Part shown: one piece after another, positions 19,157 to 29,900 of the stretch
Numbering within the stretch: the first letter of the stretch is position 1
How the letters are laid out: the number at the start of each line of letters is the position of its first letter
Origin: Dietzia psychralcaliphila
GTDB lineage: Bacteria > Actinomycetota > Actinomycetes > Mycobacteriales > Mycobacteriaceae
Reading direction: 5' to 3'
Length of the DNA stretch: 64,000 bases
Assembly (NCBI RefSeq): GCF_003096095.1
Contig: NZ_CP015453.1
Location: 1,054,001-1,118,000, forward strand
Program-made: the position numbers and the translations under genes
The notes under the pieces: model-generated
Told to the model about the DNA's origin: nothing
Databases searched by the model: none
What the model saw: only the letters and a program-made list of their open reading frames with translations

Positions 19157-20200
19157 ATGAGCGACGGCCGTCGCCGGACGTCGGACGGTGTCGACGTCGG
19201 GTCCACTTCGCGAGGTGACACTCCGGGCCACGGCGGGGACCGCTCTCCGTACTACCCTCCGCACGGTGAGCCGCTGCGCGCTCCGTGGGATCCGGAGGAG
19301 GAGTCGACCCCCGGCCGTCGCCGCTCCGTCCCCGGCGCACGGGACCACCTGCGCAAGCAGAGCCCCGTGGGACGGTTCTTCACCACGTGGGGCTGGCGGG
19401 CGTACGCGATCCCGGTGCTGGTGGTGCTCACGGCGCTCGTGATCGCCGACTCCGTGGCGACACCGGGGCCGGACGACACCGGGTCCACGACCGAGGCGGA
19501 GGAGACCCCCGCGGTCGTCGGGGGACCGCTCCGGGGAGAGGTGCCACCGAGCGGACAGCTGCCGGAGGGAGGTCCCTTCACCGAGGCCGGCGCGGGGGGG
19601 TTCCGGATCGTGCCCGGGGGAACCGACCGCGTCGGGCGCCCCACCGCCGAGCAGTTCGTCTACACCGTCGAGGTCGAGGAGGGCGTCGACACGACGGATT
19701 TCGGTGGCGACGACTCGGTGGCCCGGATGGTCGACGCGACGTTGGCCAACCCCAAGAGCTGGACCGCCGACGGGGCGGTGGCGTTCCAGCGGACGTCCCG
19801 GGACGAGCCCGCGTTCCGGGTGACCCTCGCCAGTCCCCTCACGGTCCGCGAGAACTGCGGTTACGAGATCGAGCTCGAGACCAGTTGCTACAACCCGTCC
19901 ACCGGGCGGGTCTACCTCAACCTGGCGAGGTGGATCCGAGGCGCCCGGTCCTTCCAGGGCGACATCGGGTCCTACCGTCAGTACCTCGTCAACCACGAGG
20001 TCGGCCACGCCATCGGTTTCCCGAGCCACGAGCCGTGCCCGGCTGACGGGGTCCTGGCGCCGATCATGATGCAGCAGACCTTCGGGGTCTCCAACAGCGA
20101 GATCTTCCGCCTCGACCCCGAGGGTGTGGTCCCGGACAACGACGACACCTGTCGGTACAACGCGTGGCCGTTCCCCGACAGTCCACCGGTGGGGCCGTGA
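19157..20200 (+). CDS. Membrane-anchored DUF3152 zinc-metalloprotease-like protein
   Basis: Protein (347 aa) with an unstructured cytoplasmic N-terminus (about 1-70), one membrane helix (about 80-100, YAIPVLVVLTALVIADSV) and an extracytoplasmic domain ending in a metzincin-like site: HEVGH at 280-284 with another His at 291 as possible third zinc ligand. Four Cys in the domain (NCGYEIELETSC, PCP, DTC) could form disulfides. Homologue of Rv3207c; substrate unknown. First gene of a tightly packed run: its stop overlaps the moeZ GTG. ATG start. Confidence 0.85.
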   Translation: MSDGRRRTSDGVDVGSTSRGDTPGHGGDRSPYYPPHGEPLRAPWDPEEESTPGRRRSVPGARDHLRKQSPVGRFFTTWGWRAYAIPVLVVLTALVIADSVATPGPDDTGSTTEAEETPAVVGGPLRGEVPPSGQLPEGGPFTEAGAGGFRIVPGGTDRVGRPTAEQFVYTVEVEEGVDTTDFGGDDSVARMVDATLANPKSWTADGAVAFQRTSRDEPAFRVTLASPLTVRENCGYEIELETSCYNPSTGRVYLNLARWIRGARSFQGDIGSYRQYLVNHEVGHAIGFPSHEPCPADGVLAPIMMQQTFGVSNSEIFRLDPEGVVPDNDDTCRYNAWPFPDSPPVGP

Positions 20201-21423
20201 ACCCCCTGACCGGCGACTCGGCCGGGACGCTCCCCCCGCTGGTGGATCCGGTGCCCGATCTCACCGCGGAGGAGCGCGCGCGCTATTCGCGCCACCTCCT
20301 GCTGGGTGCCATCGGTGACGAGGGGCAGCGTCGACTGCGCGCCGCGTCGGTGTTCGTCGTGGGGGCGGGGGGCCTGGGCGCGCCGGTGCTCATGTACCTC
20401 GCCGCGGCGGGTGTCGGGCGGATCACCGTGATCGACGACGACGAGGTGGACCTCGGCAACCTGCAGCGTCAGGTGATCCACTCCGTCCCGGCCATCGGCC
20501 GCCCCAAGGTCGACTCGGCCCGGGAGCGACTCGCCGAGTTGGCGCCCGGGGTCAGGGTCGAGGCGGTCCACGCACGGCTCGACGCGCTGAACATCGGCGC
20601 GCTCCTCGAGGGGCACGACCTGGTGATGGACGGCAGCGACAACTTCTCCACGCGCTACCTCGTCAGTGACGCCTGCGAGATCGCCGGGATCCCGGTCGTC
20701 TGGGGGACGATCGACCGCTTCCGGGCCCAGCTCGCCGTCTTCTGGTCGCGCCCGCCCGCGCCCGCGGTCGCCGTCACCCTCCGTGACCTCTACCCGGCCC
20801 CGCCGCCCGCCGGTTCCGTCCCCAGCTGCGCCGAGGCCGGGGTGGTGGGCGCACTGTGCGGCACGGTCGGTTCGATGATGGCGATGGAGGCGGTCAAGCT
20901 GATCACCGGGGCGGGCCGGCCCCTGCTCGGCCGGCTCGTGTTGATGGACCTCCTCGAGACCACCCACCGGACCGTGACCATCCGGCCGGATCCGTCCCGG
21001 ACCCCCGTGACCTCCCTGCCGGAGGGCGGAGACGACATCTGCGGGGTCCGACCCCCCGGCACGGACGACGTGCCCACCGTGGCGGCGGCGGACCTCGCCG
21101 CCGAGCTGGCGGACGCGGGACCGTCCGGCTCGGTCGCGCCCGTCCTCGTCGACGTCCGGGGTGCCGGGGAGCGGTCCATCGCGATGATCGCCCCCTCCGT
21201 CTGGGTTCCGCTCGACTCGGTCGCCGAGGACGCCGCCGACCCGACCGGGGTCCTCGGGCGCGCCGCGGCCCGGGGACCGCTCGTCGTGTACTGCAAGTCG
21301 GGTGTGCGTTCGGCACGCGCGGCTGCGACGTTGGCCGTGGCGGGTTTCTCCGGGGTGCGGTCGCTCGAGGGCGGTATCGAGGCCTGGACCCGCGACGTCG
21401 ACCCGTCCCTGCCCGGCTACTGA
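20197..21423 (+). CDS. moeZ: Adenylyltransferase/sulfurtransferase MoeZ (E1-like plus rhodanese)
   Basis: Fusion protein (408 aa) that adenylates the C-terminus of ubiquitin-like sulfur carriers and loads them with sulfur for molybdopterin, thiamin or cysteine synthesis. The E1/ThiF domain (about 20-270) has FVVGAGGLGAP for ATP binding, DNFSTRYL and the conserved PSCAEAGVVG. The C-terminal rhodanese domain carries the persulfide Cys in VYCKSGVRS (about residue 365). GTG start overlapping the preceding stop. Homologue of Rv3206c. Carrier partners are not in this window. Confidence 0.92.
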   Translation: MNPLTGDSAGTLPPLVDPVPDLTAEERARYSRHLLLGAIGDEGQRRLRAASVFVVGAGGLGAPVLMYLAAAGVGRITVIDDDEVDLGNLQRQVIHSVPAIGRPKVDSARERLAELAPGVRVEAVHARLDALNIGALLEGHDLVMDGSDNFSTRYLVSDACEIAGIPVVWGTIDRFRAQLAVFWSRPPAPAVAVTLRDLYPAPPPAGSVPSCAEAGVVGALCGTVGSMMAMEAVKLITGAGRPLLGRLVLMDLLETTHRTVTIRPDPSRTPVTSLPEGGDDICGVRPPGTDDVPTVAAADLAAELADAGPSGSVAPVLVDVRGAGERSIAMIAPSVWVPLDSVAEDAADPTGVLGRAAARGPLVVYCKSGVRSARAAATLAVAGFSGVRSLEGGIEAWTRDVDPSLPGY

Positions 21424-21440
21424 CCGGTGGGGTGGGTACG

Positions 21441-22343
21441 GTGAACGACGTGAACGACGTGACCGTCCCCGACCACGTCCGCGGCGCCTTCGGCGTGGTG
21501 GCCGGCGCGGCCATACCCGTTGTCGCCGGTTCCGGGACGGGCTGGCTGGTCGCCGCGCCGGGAACCCCCGTCGTCTTCCGGCCGGTCGTGGACACTGCCC
21601 TGGCCAACTGGTCCGCCCGGGTACGGGAGGAACTCGACGTCACCGGTCTGCGCGTGGCACTGCCGGTGCGGTCGACGGACGGCAGGCACGTCGTCAGCGG
21701 ATGGCGAGCCGACCGGGTGGTCTCCGGACGCCCCGAGGCCCGCGCCGACGAGACCATCGCCTGGTCGGCCCGGATCAACGCCGCGCTCGCGGGTGTCGAC
21801 CGGCCACGCCTCGCCCGGCGCCCGGCCACCCGACCGTGGACGGAGACCGATCTGTTCGCGATCGCCGAGGCGGCGGCGTGGGACGGGGACCCCGAGCTCG
21901 ACCTCGGCCCCGGCATGGAGGACCGGGGGACCCCCTTCGCCACCCACCGCGCGGCCGCGCTGCTCGGCGCGACGGGGCTCATCCGACTCCGTCGGCCGGT
22001 CGCCCCGGCGGCGGGCGCCGGGGTGGTCCACGGTGATCTCGCGCGGGGCCTGCTCTTCGACTCGTCGGACGAACCCGCACTGACTGATGTCGTCCCCTAC
22101 GCCCGCCCGGCCTCGTGGTCGGCCGCGGTCGTCGCGGTCGACCACCTCTCGTGGGGGACCGTCGACAGCGGAGTGCTGGCGCGGTGGCGTCACCTCGACG
22201 ACTGGCCGCAGATGGTGCTGCGCGCGGCGGTGTTCCGGTTGGCGGTGCACGCGCTGCACCCCGGGTCCCGGCCGGCGGCGATGGACGGACTGCAGGCCAT
22301 GGCCCGGACCGTCGAGGAATACGTCGGCGACCCGGACGCATGA
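21441..22343 (+). CDS. TIGR02569 family protein (Rv3205c-like)
   Basis: Conserved actinobacterial protein of 300 aa. The segment GVVHGDLARGLLFD resembles the catalytic HGD-N loop of aminoglycoside-phosphotransferase/kinase folds, with the Asp present but the Asn not, and ALTDVVPYARPASW may stand for the metal-binding loop. A degenerate small-molecule kinase is therefore possible; this is inference. GTG start at 21441, 17 bp after moeZ; its stop overlaps the next ATG (ATGA). Gene order matches Rv3205c. Confidence 0.75.
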   Translation: MNDVNDVTVPDHVRGAFGVVAGAAIPVVAGSGTGWLVAAPGTPVVFRPVVDTALANWSARVREELDVTGLRVALPVRSTDGRHVVSGWRADRVVSGRPEARADETIAWSARINAALAGVDRPRLARRPATRPWTETDLFAIAEAAAWDGDPELDLGPGMEDRGTPFATHRAAALLGATGLIRLRRPVAPAAGAGVVHGDLARGLLFDSSDEPALTDVVPYARPASWSAAVVAVDHLSWGTVDSGVLARWRHLDDWPQMVLRAAVFRLAVHALHPGSRPAAMDGLQAMARTVEEYVGDPDA

Positions 22344-23572
22344 ACCCCCGCTCCTCGCGAGCAGGTACCCCCTCGGGCGCACTGGCGTTCCCCGTGGTGG
22401 CCCTGGTCGGTGTCGTCCTCGTCTCGCTCAACCTCCGTACCGCCGTCACCTCCCTGAGCCCGCTGCTGGGTGTGATCGACGCCGAACTCGGCCTCGGCAC
22501 CGGGGGCATGGGACTGCTCGGGATGGTGCCCACGGCGATGTTCGCCCTCTGGGGCGTGCTCACCCCGATAGTGCTGCGTCGGATGGGCCTGGAGCTGCTG
22601 ACCGTGCTGGCCATGGTGGCTGCCGCGGCCGGCCAGGTCCTCCGGGCCCTCGCCCACGACCCGTGGGTGATGGGGGCGGGATCCCTCGTCGCACTGGCCG
22701 GGATGGGCATCGGCAACGTGGTGGCACCACCGCTGGTCAAGAAGTACTTCCCCCGGCACGTCGCGGCCGTGAGCATGGCGTACATCACCGGTCTCCAGCT
22801 GGGTACGGTCGTGCCCGCACTGGTGGCGGTCCCCGTGGACGAGGCCGCCGGATGGCGGGTCTCCATCGGGTGGTGGGCGGTTCTCGCGATGGTCGCGGCG
22901 GTGCCCTGGATCGTCGTGATCCTGCGGAGCGGCCCGACCACCGCCGGGCCGCCCCCGGCCGGGACCGGCGGCGCGGCCGAGTCGATGCAGCGGATCCGGC
23001 CGTGGCGTTCGCCCGTCGGGGTGGCCCTCGCGCTGTTCTTCGGGACCAACTCCCTGTGCACCTACGCCTTCTTCACCTGGCTCCCGGCGGTGGCGGAGAC
23101 GATCGGCATGACCCGGGCCGAGGGCGGACTCGCACTGGCGGTGTACTCGGCCATCGGTCTGATAGCCGCCCTGGTCGTCCCCTGGACGGCGGGCCGTTTC
23201 GAGGACCCGTACCCCGTCGTCGTCGTCTCGGTGCTCTGCTACCTGGCCGGCTTCGCCGGCCTGCTCTGGGCGCCCGGCGCCGCACCGTGGCTGTGGATCT
23301 GTCTGCTCGGGGTCGGACCAAGTACGTTCCCGCTCTGTCTGACGCTCATCAACCTCCGCACGCGCACCCAGGCCGGTTCCGCCGCCCTCTCCGGGTTCTC
23401 GCAGGGAGTCGGCTACACGGCGGCGAGCCTCGGCCCCATCGTCTTCGGCCTCCTCCTGTCCGGTCCCGGGCTCGGCGGGGGTCTGGCGTTCCTCACGGTG
23501 GTCCTCGCGGTGATGTGCGTGGTCGGCCGGATCGCGTGCCGCCCCCGGATGCTCGAGGACACCCTGCGCTGA
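22340..23572 (+). CDS. MFS permease, CynX/NimT (cyanate transporter-like) family
   Basis: Major facilitator permease (410 aa) with about 12 membrane helices and a central cytoplasmic loop (about 195-220). The segment LNLRTAVTSLSPLL in helix 1 and GNVVAPPLVKKYFP after helix 4 are typical of the CynX/NimT branch, which handles small anions and nitroimidazoles. Substrate here is unknown. ATG overlapping the previous stop, so translated in the same operon. It is not part of the mycobacterial gene order at this spot and may be a local insertion. Confidence 0.85.
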   Translation: MNPRSSRAGTPSGALAFPVVALVGVVLVSLNLRTAVTSLSPLLGVIDAELGLGTGGMGLLGMVPTAMFALWGVLTPIVLRRMGLELLTVLAMVAAAAGQVLRALAHDPWVMGAGSLVALAGMGIGNVVAPPLVKKYFPRHVAAVSMAYITGLQLGTVVPALVAVPVDEAAGWRVSIGWWAVLAMVAAVPWIVVILRSGPTTAGPPPAGTGGAAESMQRIRPWRSPVGVALALFFGTNSLCTYAFFTWLPAVAETIGMTRAEGGLALAVYSAIGLIAALVVPWTAGRFEDPYPVVVVSVLCYLAGFAGLLWAPGAAPWLWICLLGVGPSTFPLCLTLINLRTRTQAGSAALSGFSQGVGYTAASLGPIVFGLLLSGPGLGGGLAFLTVVLAVMCVVGRIACRPRMLEDTLR

Positions 23573-23639
23573 CGCCACCGGTCCCGTGAACCGGATCTCC
23601 GGCCTCCGGCCTGTCGTAGGGGTGTGGTCTCATCTAGCC

Positions 23640-26600
23640 GTGACACAGTCCGCAGCACCGACCGCCGGAGCGCCGCACGCCACCCGCCCCGCGGGGGTCG
23701 CCCCGCCCCGCCGGTGGCCACCCGGGCTCGACGACCTGGTCGGGCGGGACTGGCGGCCCCGGCCCCCCGGTCGTCAGGACCGCTGGGTGGTGCGCGGCGG
23801 ACCGGGGAGTGGGAAGACCACCCTCGTCGCGGACGTGGTCCGCGCCGCGGTGACGGGCGGAGTGGGGTTGGACGGCGTCCTGGTCCTCACCGGGTCCGCC
23901 ACCGCCGGGGCCGCACTCCTCGAGGAGGTCACGCGCGGGCTCCCGCCGGACTCCGTCGTGGGCACGGACGCCCCCGTCCGTACCGTCCACTCCCTGGCCC
24001 ACGCCGTGGTCCGGCTGGCGGCGGCCCGGGTCGACGCGCCGCCGCCGCGGCTCCGGACAGGCGCCGAGCACGACGCCCTGGTCCGGGAGACCCTGCTGGG
24101 CGAGGTGGCCGACGGTGCGCCGCTGTGGCCCGAGCAGCTACGGCCCGCGTTGTCCGCCGTCGGCTTCGCCCGGGAGCTCCGTGACCTCCTGCTGCGTTCA
24201 CTCGAGCGTGGGATCGGCCCCCGGGAACTCGCGCGACTCGGACGTTCGGCGGGCCGACCCGCCTGGGTCGCCGCAGCGGGGTTCTTCCGACGGCACGAGG
24301 AGCAGATGGCTCTGCGATCCGGACTGCGGGGTGGCGAGTCCGACGTTCCCGAGGCCCTCAACGCCGCGGAGCTCGTGGGGGCGGCGCTGGACGCGCTGAC
24401 CGCGGACCCGCAGCTCAGGGAGGTCTTCCGATCCCGTCGGCTGGTGGTGGTCGACGACGCGCACCACCTCGACCCGCTCGCTGCCGAGTTCGTGGCCGCA
24501 GTCGGAGGTGGAGCGGACGTCCTGCTGGTCGTGGAGGACGGGGACCAGTCGGTATTCCGGTTCCGCGGTGCGGACGGCGGTCTCGCCCGGGCGGTCGTGG
24601 ACCAGGGCGGCCGGGCGGTGGACCTGCACGTGGGGCACCGGATGGACCCCGCGGTCGCGGCGGTGGCGGCACGGATCGGCTCCCGCCTCCCCGGGGCGGC
24701 CCGTCACCGACCCCGTGAGGCCGCTACGGGATCAGGGCCACGCGCGGTCGGCGCGGAAGGCTCGGTGACGGTCACCGTCGCCCGGTCGGCGGCCGCCGAG
24801 GCCGCCGTCGTCGCGGACTTCCTGCGTCGGCGTCACGTGCTGGACGGTGTCGACTACGGGGAGATGGCGGTGGTCAGCAGGTCGCTCCCCGGGGTCGTCG
24901 ACGCCCTGCTGCCCGCCCTCGACGCGGCCGGCGTCCCGGTGGTCGACGCGGGCGCCGAGCTGCCCCCGGCGCACGACCCCGTGGTGGCGGCCCTCCTCCT
25001 GCTGCTGCGGTCGGCGCTCCGGGGTGCCGACGGCACGGACGCGGAGCACACCCTCGCACTACTGTCCGGCCCCATCGGTCGAGCCGATGCCGTGGCGATG
25101 CGTCGGCTGCGGCGCGGGATCCGCCGCTCCGGGATCGGTGGCTCCGAGCCGAGTGCGGAGACTCTCCGCGCCCTCGTCCTGGCCGAGGGGGACCCGGCGC
25201 CGTCCGGTCTCACCGCGGTCGAACTCGCACCGGTCACCCGCATCCGGCACGCCCGGACCGCGGTACTGGACTCGCTGCGGGCGGGCGGGACCGTCGAGGA
25301 GGTCCTCTGGGCGGCGTGGTCGGGCTCGAGGATGGAGCGGCGGCTCGTCCGGCAGGCCGTGGCAGCTGATGCGTGGTCCCGTTCGGCGGACCGGTCCCTG
25401 GACGCCGTGGTGTCCCTGTTCGACCACGCGGCGGACTACGTGGACCGCGTCCCCGGGGGCTCCGTCGCGCTCTTCTGTGAGGTGGTGTCGAGGGAGGACC
25501 TCCCCGCCCCCCGACGGGCCGACACCCGCGCTCGTGGCGGGGCCGTGAGCGTGCTGTCCGCCCACGCCTCGGTGGGCAGGCAGTGGCGCTCGGTGGTCGT
25601 GTGCGGGGTACAGGACGGGATCTGGCCGGCCCCTCGCCGCCGTTCGGGGTTGCTCGGGGTCGACGAACTCGTGGATCTGACGGAGGTGGCCGGCGACGGG
25701 CCGCTCCCGTCAGAGGCCGAGCGGGCGGTGTCGTCCGCCACGGCCCGGGCGGCAGAGGAACGACGGTTGTTCTACGTGGCCTGCTCCCGTGCGCGTAGCC
25801 ATCTGCTCGTGACCGCGGTCGAATCCCCGGATGAGGGCGACGTCGCCCCGTCGCGGTTCGTCGACGAGATCTCGGACCTCGCCACCACGGACCTCGCCGC
25901 GTCAGGTGGCGACCCGGTCGGCGCGGACGGGCATCGTCTGGGCGCCGCGTCGCCGGCCACCACCCGCTATGCCCCGACGGTGTTCACGGTGCAGCACCTG
26001 GCCGTGGATCTCCGGGCCGCGCTGCTCGATCCGTCCACGGACCCGGCGGACGCCACGCACGCCGCGGGGCTCCTGGCAGGGCTCCGTGACGCCGGGGTCG
26101 GGGAGGCGGACCCCGGGGCCTGGTACGGCTCGAACGGACCGTCCACCGCGGCGCCCCCCTTCCCCGCGAAGCCGGGCGAACCGGTGGTCGTGCTCTCGCC
26201 GTCGGGATTCGGTGCGCTCGAGGAGTGCCCGCTCCGGTGGTTCCTGCAGAAGGTCAGGGGCGATTCCTCAGAGGCGGGGTCGGCGGCGCCCCTGATCCGG
26301 GGTTCGGCGGTCCACGCGCTCACCCAGGCGGTCGAGGGCGGTGTCCCCGAGGACGCACTGCGGACGGTCGTGTCCCGCCGGGCCGATGCGCTCACGCGTG
26401 CCCGCGGTTGGTTCGCCGAGCGCGGCGCGGAGTCGATGGTCGGCATGGCCGAGACGTTCCGCCGGTGGCGCACCGACACCCGGGACGTCTACACGACCGC
26501 GGGAGTGGAGGAGGCGTTCACCTTCGACGTACGGGGCGGGGTGCGGATCCGGGGGCGGATCGACAGGCTCGAGGCGACCCGCCCCGGCGAGGTGGTCCCG

Positions 26601-26954
26601 GTGGACGTCAAGACCTCGTCGGCGGCAGTCTCCAAGGCGGTGGCGGCGACACATCCGCAGCTCGCCCTGTACCAGCTGGCTGTATCGCAGGGCGCCGTCG
26701 AATCCGCCGCGGGTCGCGCGCCCGGGGGCGGACTCCTGCTGTACCTCGGGGGCAGGGAGGGCCGTATGCCCACGGAGCGCGTCCAGGACCCTCTCGGCGG
26801 CGAGGCGGCGGACGCGCTGACCGATCGCGTGGTCGAGGCGGGCCACGCGACGGTGGGGCCGTCCTACACGGCCCGCGTGGGACAGTGGTGCGACCACTGC
26901 GACGTCCGGTCCAGTTGCCCCGCCCGGTCCGAGGGTCGGCAGGTGATCGGGTGA
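23640..26954 (+). CDS. adnA: AdnA subunit of the AdnAB DNA end-resecting helicase-nuclease
   Basis: Subunit A (1104 aa) of the actinobacterial double-strand-break resection motor that replaces RecBCD/AddAB. The N-terminal UvrD-like ATPase has Walker A GGPGSGKTTL and an atypical motif II VVVDDAHHLD. The C-terminal RecB-type nuclease has the VDVKTSS metal/catalytic Asp and Lys (about 988-990). Four Cys probably hold an Fe-S cluster: EECPLRW (about 862) and CDHC-x5-C (about 1084-1093). The GTG at 23640 is preferred over an upstream ATG that reads through an arginine-poor leader. Its stop overlaps the adnB GTG. Confidence 0.93.
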   Translation: MTQSAAPTAGAPHATRPAGVAPPRRWPPGLDDLVGRDWRPRPPGRQDRWVVRGGPGSGKTTLVADVVRAAVTGGVGLDGVLVLTGSATAGAALLEEVTRGLPPDSVVGTDAPVRTVHSLAHAVVRLAAARVDAPPPRLRTGAEHDALVRETLLGEVADGAPLWPEQLRPALSAVGFARELRDLLLRSLERGIGPRELARLGRSAGRPAWVAAAGFFRRHEEQMALRSGLRGGESDVPEALNAAELVGAALDALTADPQLREVFRSRRLVVVDDAHHLDPLAAEFVAAVGGGADVLLVVEDGDQSVFRFRGADGGLARAVVDQGGRAVDLHVGHRMDPAVAAVAARIGSRLPGAARHRPREAATGSGPRAVGAEGSVTVTVARSAAAEAAVVADFLRRRHVLDGVDYGEMAVVSRSLPGVVDALLPALDAAGVPVVDAGAELPPAHDPVVAALLLLLRSALRGADGTDAEHTLALLSGPIGRADAVAMRRLRRGIRRSGIGGSEPSAETLRALVLAEGDPAPSGLTAVELAPVTRIRHARTAVLDSLRAGGTVEEVLWAAWSGSRMERRLVRQAVAADAWSRSADRSLDAVVSLFDHAADYVDRVPGGSVALFCEVVSREDLPAPRRADTRARGGAVSVLSAHASVGRQWRSVVVCGVQDGIWPAPRRRSGLLGVDELVDLTEVAGDGPLPSEAERAVSSATARAAEERRLFYVACSRARSHLLVTAVESPDEGDVAPSRFVDEISDLATTDLAASGGDPVGADGHRLGAASPATTRYAPTVFTVQHLAVDLRAALLDPSTDPADATHAAGLLAGLRDAGVGEADPGAWYGSNGPSTAAPPFPAKPGEPVVVLSPSGFGALEECPLRWFLQKVRGDSSEAGSAAPLIRGSAVHALTQAVEGGVPEDALRTVVSRRADALTRARGWFAERGAESMVGMAETFRRWRTDTRDVYTTAGVEEAFTFDVRGGVRIRGRIDRLEATRPGEVVPVDVKTSSAAVSKAVAATHPQLALYQLAVSQGAVESAAGRAPGGGLLLYLGGREGRMPTERVQDPLGGEAADALTDRVVEAGHATVGPSYTARVGQWCDHCDVRSSCPARSEGRQVIG

Positions 26955-29900
26955 CCCCGGCGACGAGCCCCGACGGCATCGCCGACGCGCTCGGTGTCCA
27001 CCGTCCGACCCCGGAGCAGGCGGCGGTGATCGCCGGCCCCGCCGAGCCGACCCTCGTGTTGGCCGGCGCGGGTGCGGGCAAGACCGAGACCATGGCCGCG
27101 CGCGTGGTGTGGCTCGTGGCCAACGGCCATGCCCGCCCGTCGGAGATCCTCGGGCTCACCTTCACGCGCAAGGCCGCCCAGCAGTTGTCCAGGAGAATCC
27201 GGCGACGGCTCGAGGCGCTGGCCGGGAGCCCGTTGTGCACCGGTCCGGGAGCGGACCCCCGGATCGCGGAGTCGATCCGCACCGAGGATCCGCAGATCTC
27301 GACCTACCACGCGTTCGCGGGCACTCTGCTCGGGTCCTACGGACTGCTCGTCCCGGTCGAACCGGATTCGCGGCTGCTCACCCCGACGGCTGCGTTCCAG
27401 CTCGCGCACGACGTCGTCTCGCGGTGGGAGTCCCCGCTCGCCACGGGGTCCTCCGCCGCACAGGTGACCCGCGATGTCCTGGCCTTGGCGGGTCAACTCT
27501 CCGAGCACCTCGTGTCCACTGATGACCTGCGGGCCCACCCCGATCTCCTCTCCACCCTCGTCGCGACCCTGCCCGGTGGGCCCGGCCAGCGCGCGGCCCC
27601 GACGAAGTGGCTCGACGAGGCCGCCACCGTCCAGGGACACCGTGACGAGTTGGCGGATCTCGTCGACGCGGTCGCCGCGCGGATGCGCGAGGAGTCCGCG
27701 CTGGACCACTCGTCGCAGATGGCGCTCGCCGCGACGGTGGCCCGCGATCACCCCCAGGTCGGCGAGGCCGAACGTCGGGCGTTCCGGGTGGTCCTGCTCG
27801 ACGAGTACCAGGACACCGGTCATTCCCAGCGGGTCCTGCTGACCTCCCTGTTCGGCGGAGGTGCGGGCCCGGTCCCGGCGGTCACGGCGGTGGGGGACCC
27901 GATGCAGTCCATATACGGGTGGCGGGGGGCCTCGGCCTCCAACCTCGACCGCTTCCGGGACGACTTCCCCCGGCCCGGGGGGCAGCAGTCCCACCTCCGC
28001 GAGCTCACCACGTCGTGGCGCAACCCTCCCGAGGTACTCGCACTGGCCAACCGGATCACCCTGCCGCTGCGGGACCGCCCGGGTTCGGTGCCGGTCCCGC
28101 AGCTGCGAGCGCGCCCCGGGGCCGGGCGCGCGGACCTGAGGATGGCGGTGCTGGACACGGCGGAGGCCGAGCGGGACTGGCTGGCCGACTCCATGGCGTC
28201 CCGGTACCACGCGGCGGTGTCGGCCGGCCGTGTCCCGACCGCCGCCGTCCTGGTCCGGCGCAACAGCGACTCCGGGCCGATCGCGGAGGCGCTGGAGAAG
28301 CGCGGTCTGCCGGTGGAGGTCGTCGGGGTGGGCGGGCTCCTGGACGTCCCCGAGGTGGCGGACGTGGTCTCGCTGCTCACGGTGGTCGCCCGTCCCGGGG
28401 CCGGTGCACCACTGGTACGCCTGCTCAGCGGCTCCCGGTTCGCCCTGGGCGCTGCCGATCTGGCTGCGTTGGCCAGACGGGCGTCCGCGCTCTCGCTCCG
28501 TCGCCCGGTCGACGCCGGGGGAGCGTTGTCCCGCGTCGAGGAGCTCGAGGACGTCCTGGACGCCATCGCCCGTGGCGAGGAGACCGACGCCGCTGGACTC
28601 GCGGACGCGCTCGCCGATCCGGGACCCGAGGGTGACTACAGCCCGGCCGGAGTCGCCCGGATCGCCGAGCTCTCCCGCATCATCGCAGCGCTCAGGGCCA
28701 GGTCATCCGCGCTCCCGACCAGGCTCGTGGCCGCGGCGGAGCAGGCGCTCGGTCTGGATGCCGAGGTGCGTCTGCGGGAACGCGCGGGTGGTGGAGAGGC
28801 GCGCGAACAGCTCGACGAGCTCCAGGAGGTGGCGGCCGGGTTCCGGGCGGACCGGGGTTCGGGTCTGGACGCCCTCCTGGCGCACCTCGACCTGGCGCGC
28901 ACCGTGGACGGCGGGCTCGCCCGGGGTGAGGTCGCGGCGACGCCGGGTCGGGTGCAGATCCTGACCGTGCACTCGGCCAAGGGACTGGAATGGGAGATGG
29001 TCGCCGTGCCCCATCTGTCGGTCGGGGTCTTCCCGTCCGACCGGGCGCCCCAGACCTCTGTGCGGTCCGCCACCCACCTCCCCGAGGAACTGCGCGGAGA
29101 CCGGGAGTCCGGGGACAATCCCGGCGGGGTGCCGGTGCCCCGGCTCGACGACGTGGCAGACCGCAAGCTCCTCGAGGCCGCGCTCAGGGGCCACATCGAC
29201 CGCGTCGCACGGCGTTCCCTCGACGAGGACCGACGACTGTTCTACGTGGCCGTCACCCGCGCGGAACACTCTCTGCTGCTCTCGGCGTCGCACTGGCACG
29301 GGAGCGGTTCCACACCCCGGGGGCCGTCGGAGTTCCTCGACGAGGCCCTCAGGTCCTGCGGGGGCCCCGAACCACTGGGGGAGATCGACCACCTCGTCGT
29401 CACACCCTCCGCCACCAACCCGGCCACCTCGTCGGTGGTGGAAGCCACCTGGCCGCGCGCGGCGGCATCCGACCGCAGGTCCGCGGCCCACGCCGTGGAG
29501 ACGGCCGACCCGGTGGACCCGGAGGCCGACCCGGCCCCCGATCACGGCGCCGCCCGTCATTGGCACCTCGTGGCGGCGCCACTGCTCGCGGACGCTCGCC
29601 GAGCGGCCGAACGGCGCGACGCGGTGGTCCTCCCACGGCGACTGACCGCGGGCGAGGTGGTGGCCATGGCGACCGACCCCGACGCGTTCGCCGACCGACT
29701 CCGCAGGCCCGTGCCGTTCCGGCCGGACCGGTTCGCCCGGCGCGGCACGCGGTTCCACCTCTGGCTGGAACACCGCTTCGGGGCCACCCATCTGCTCGAC
29801 ATCGACGATCTCCCCGGCGCCGGGGACCAGGGCGCCGTGGACGGGTTGTCGGAGGCGGACCTCGCGGCACTGCAACACGCCTTCGAGACGTCGCGATGGG

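Noticed and set aside
23586-23639. Extension of AdnA to an ATG at 23586
   Set aside because: The extra 18 residues resemble no AdnA N-terminus and there is no ribosome binding site; GTG 23640 is better.
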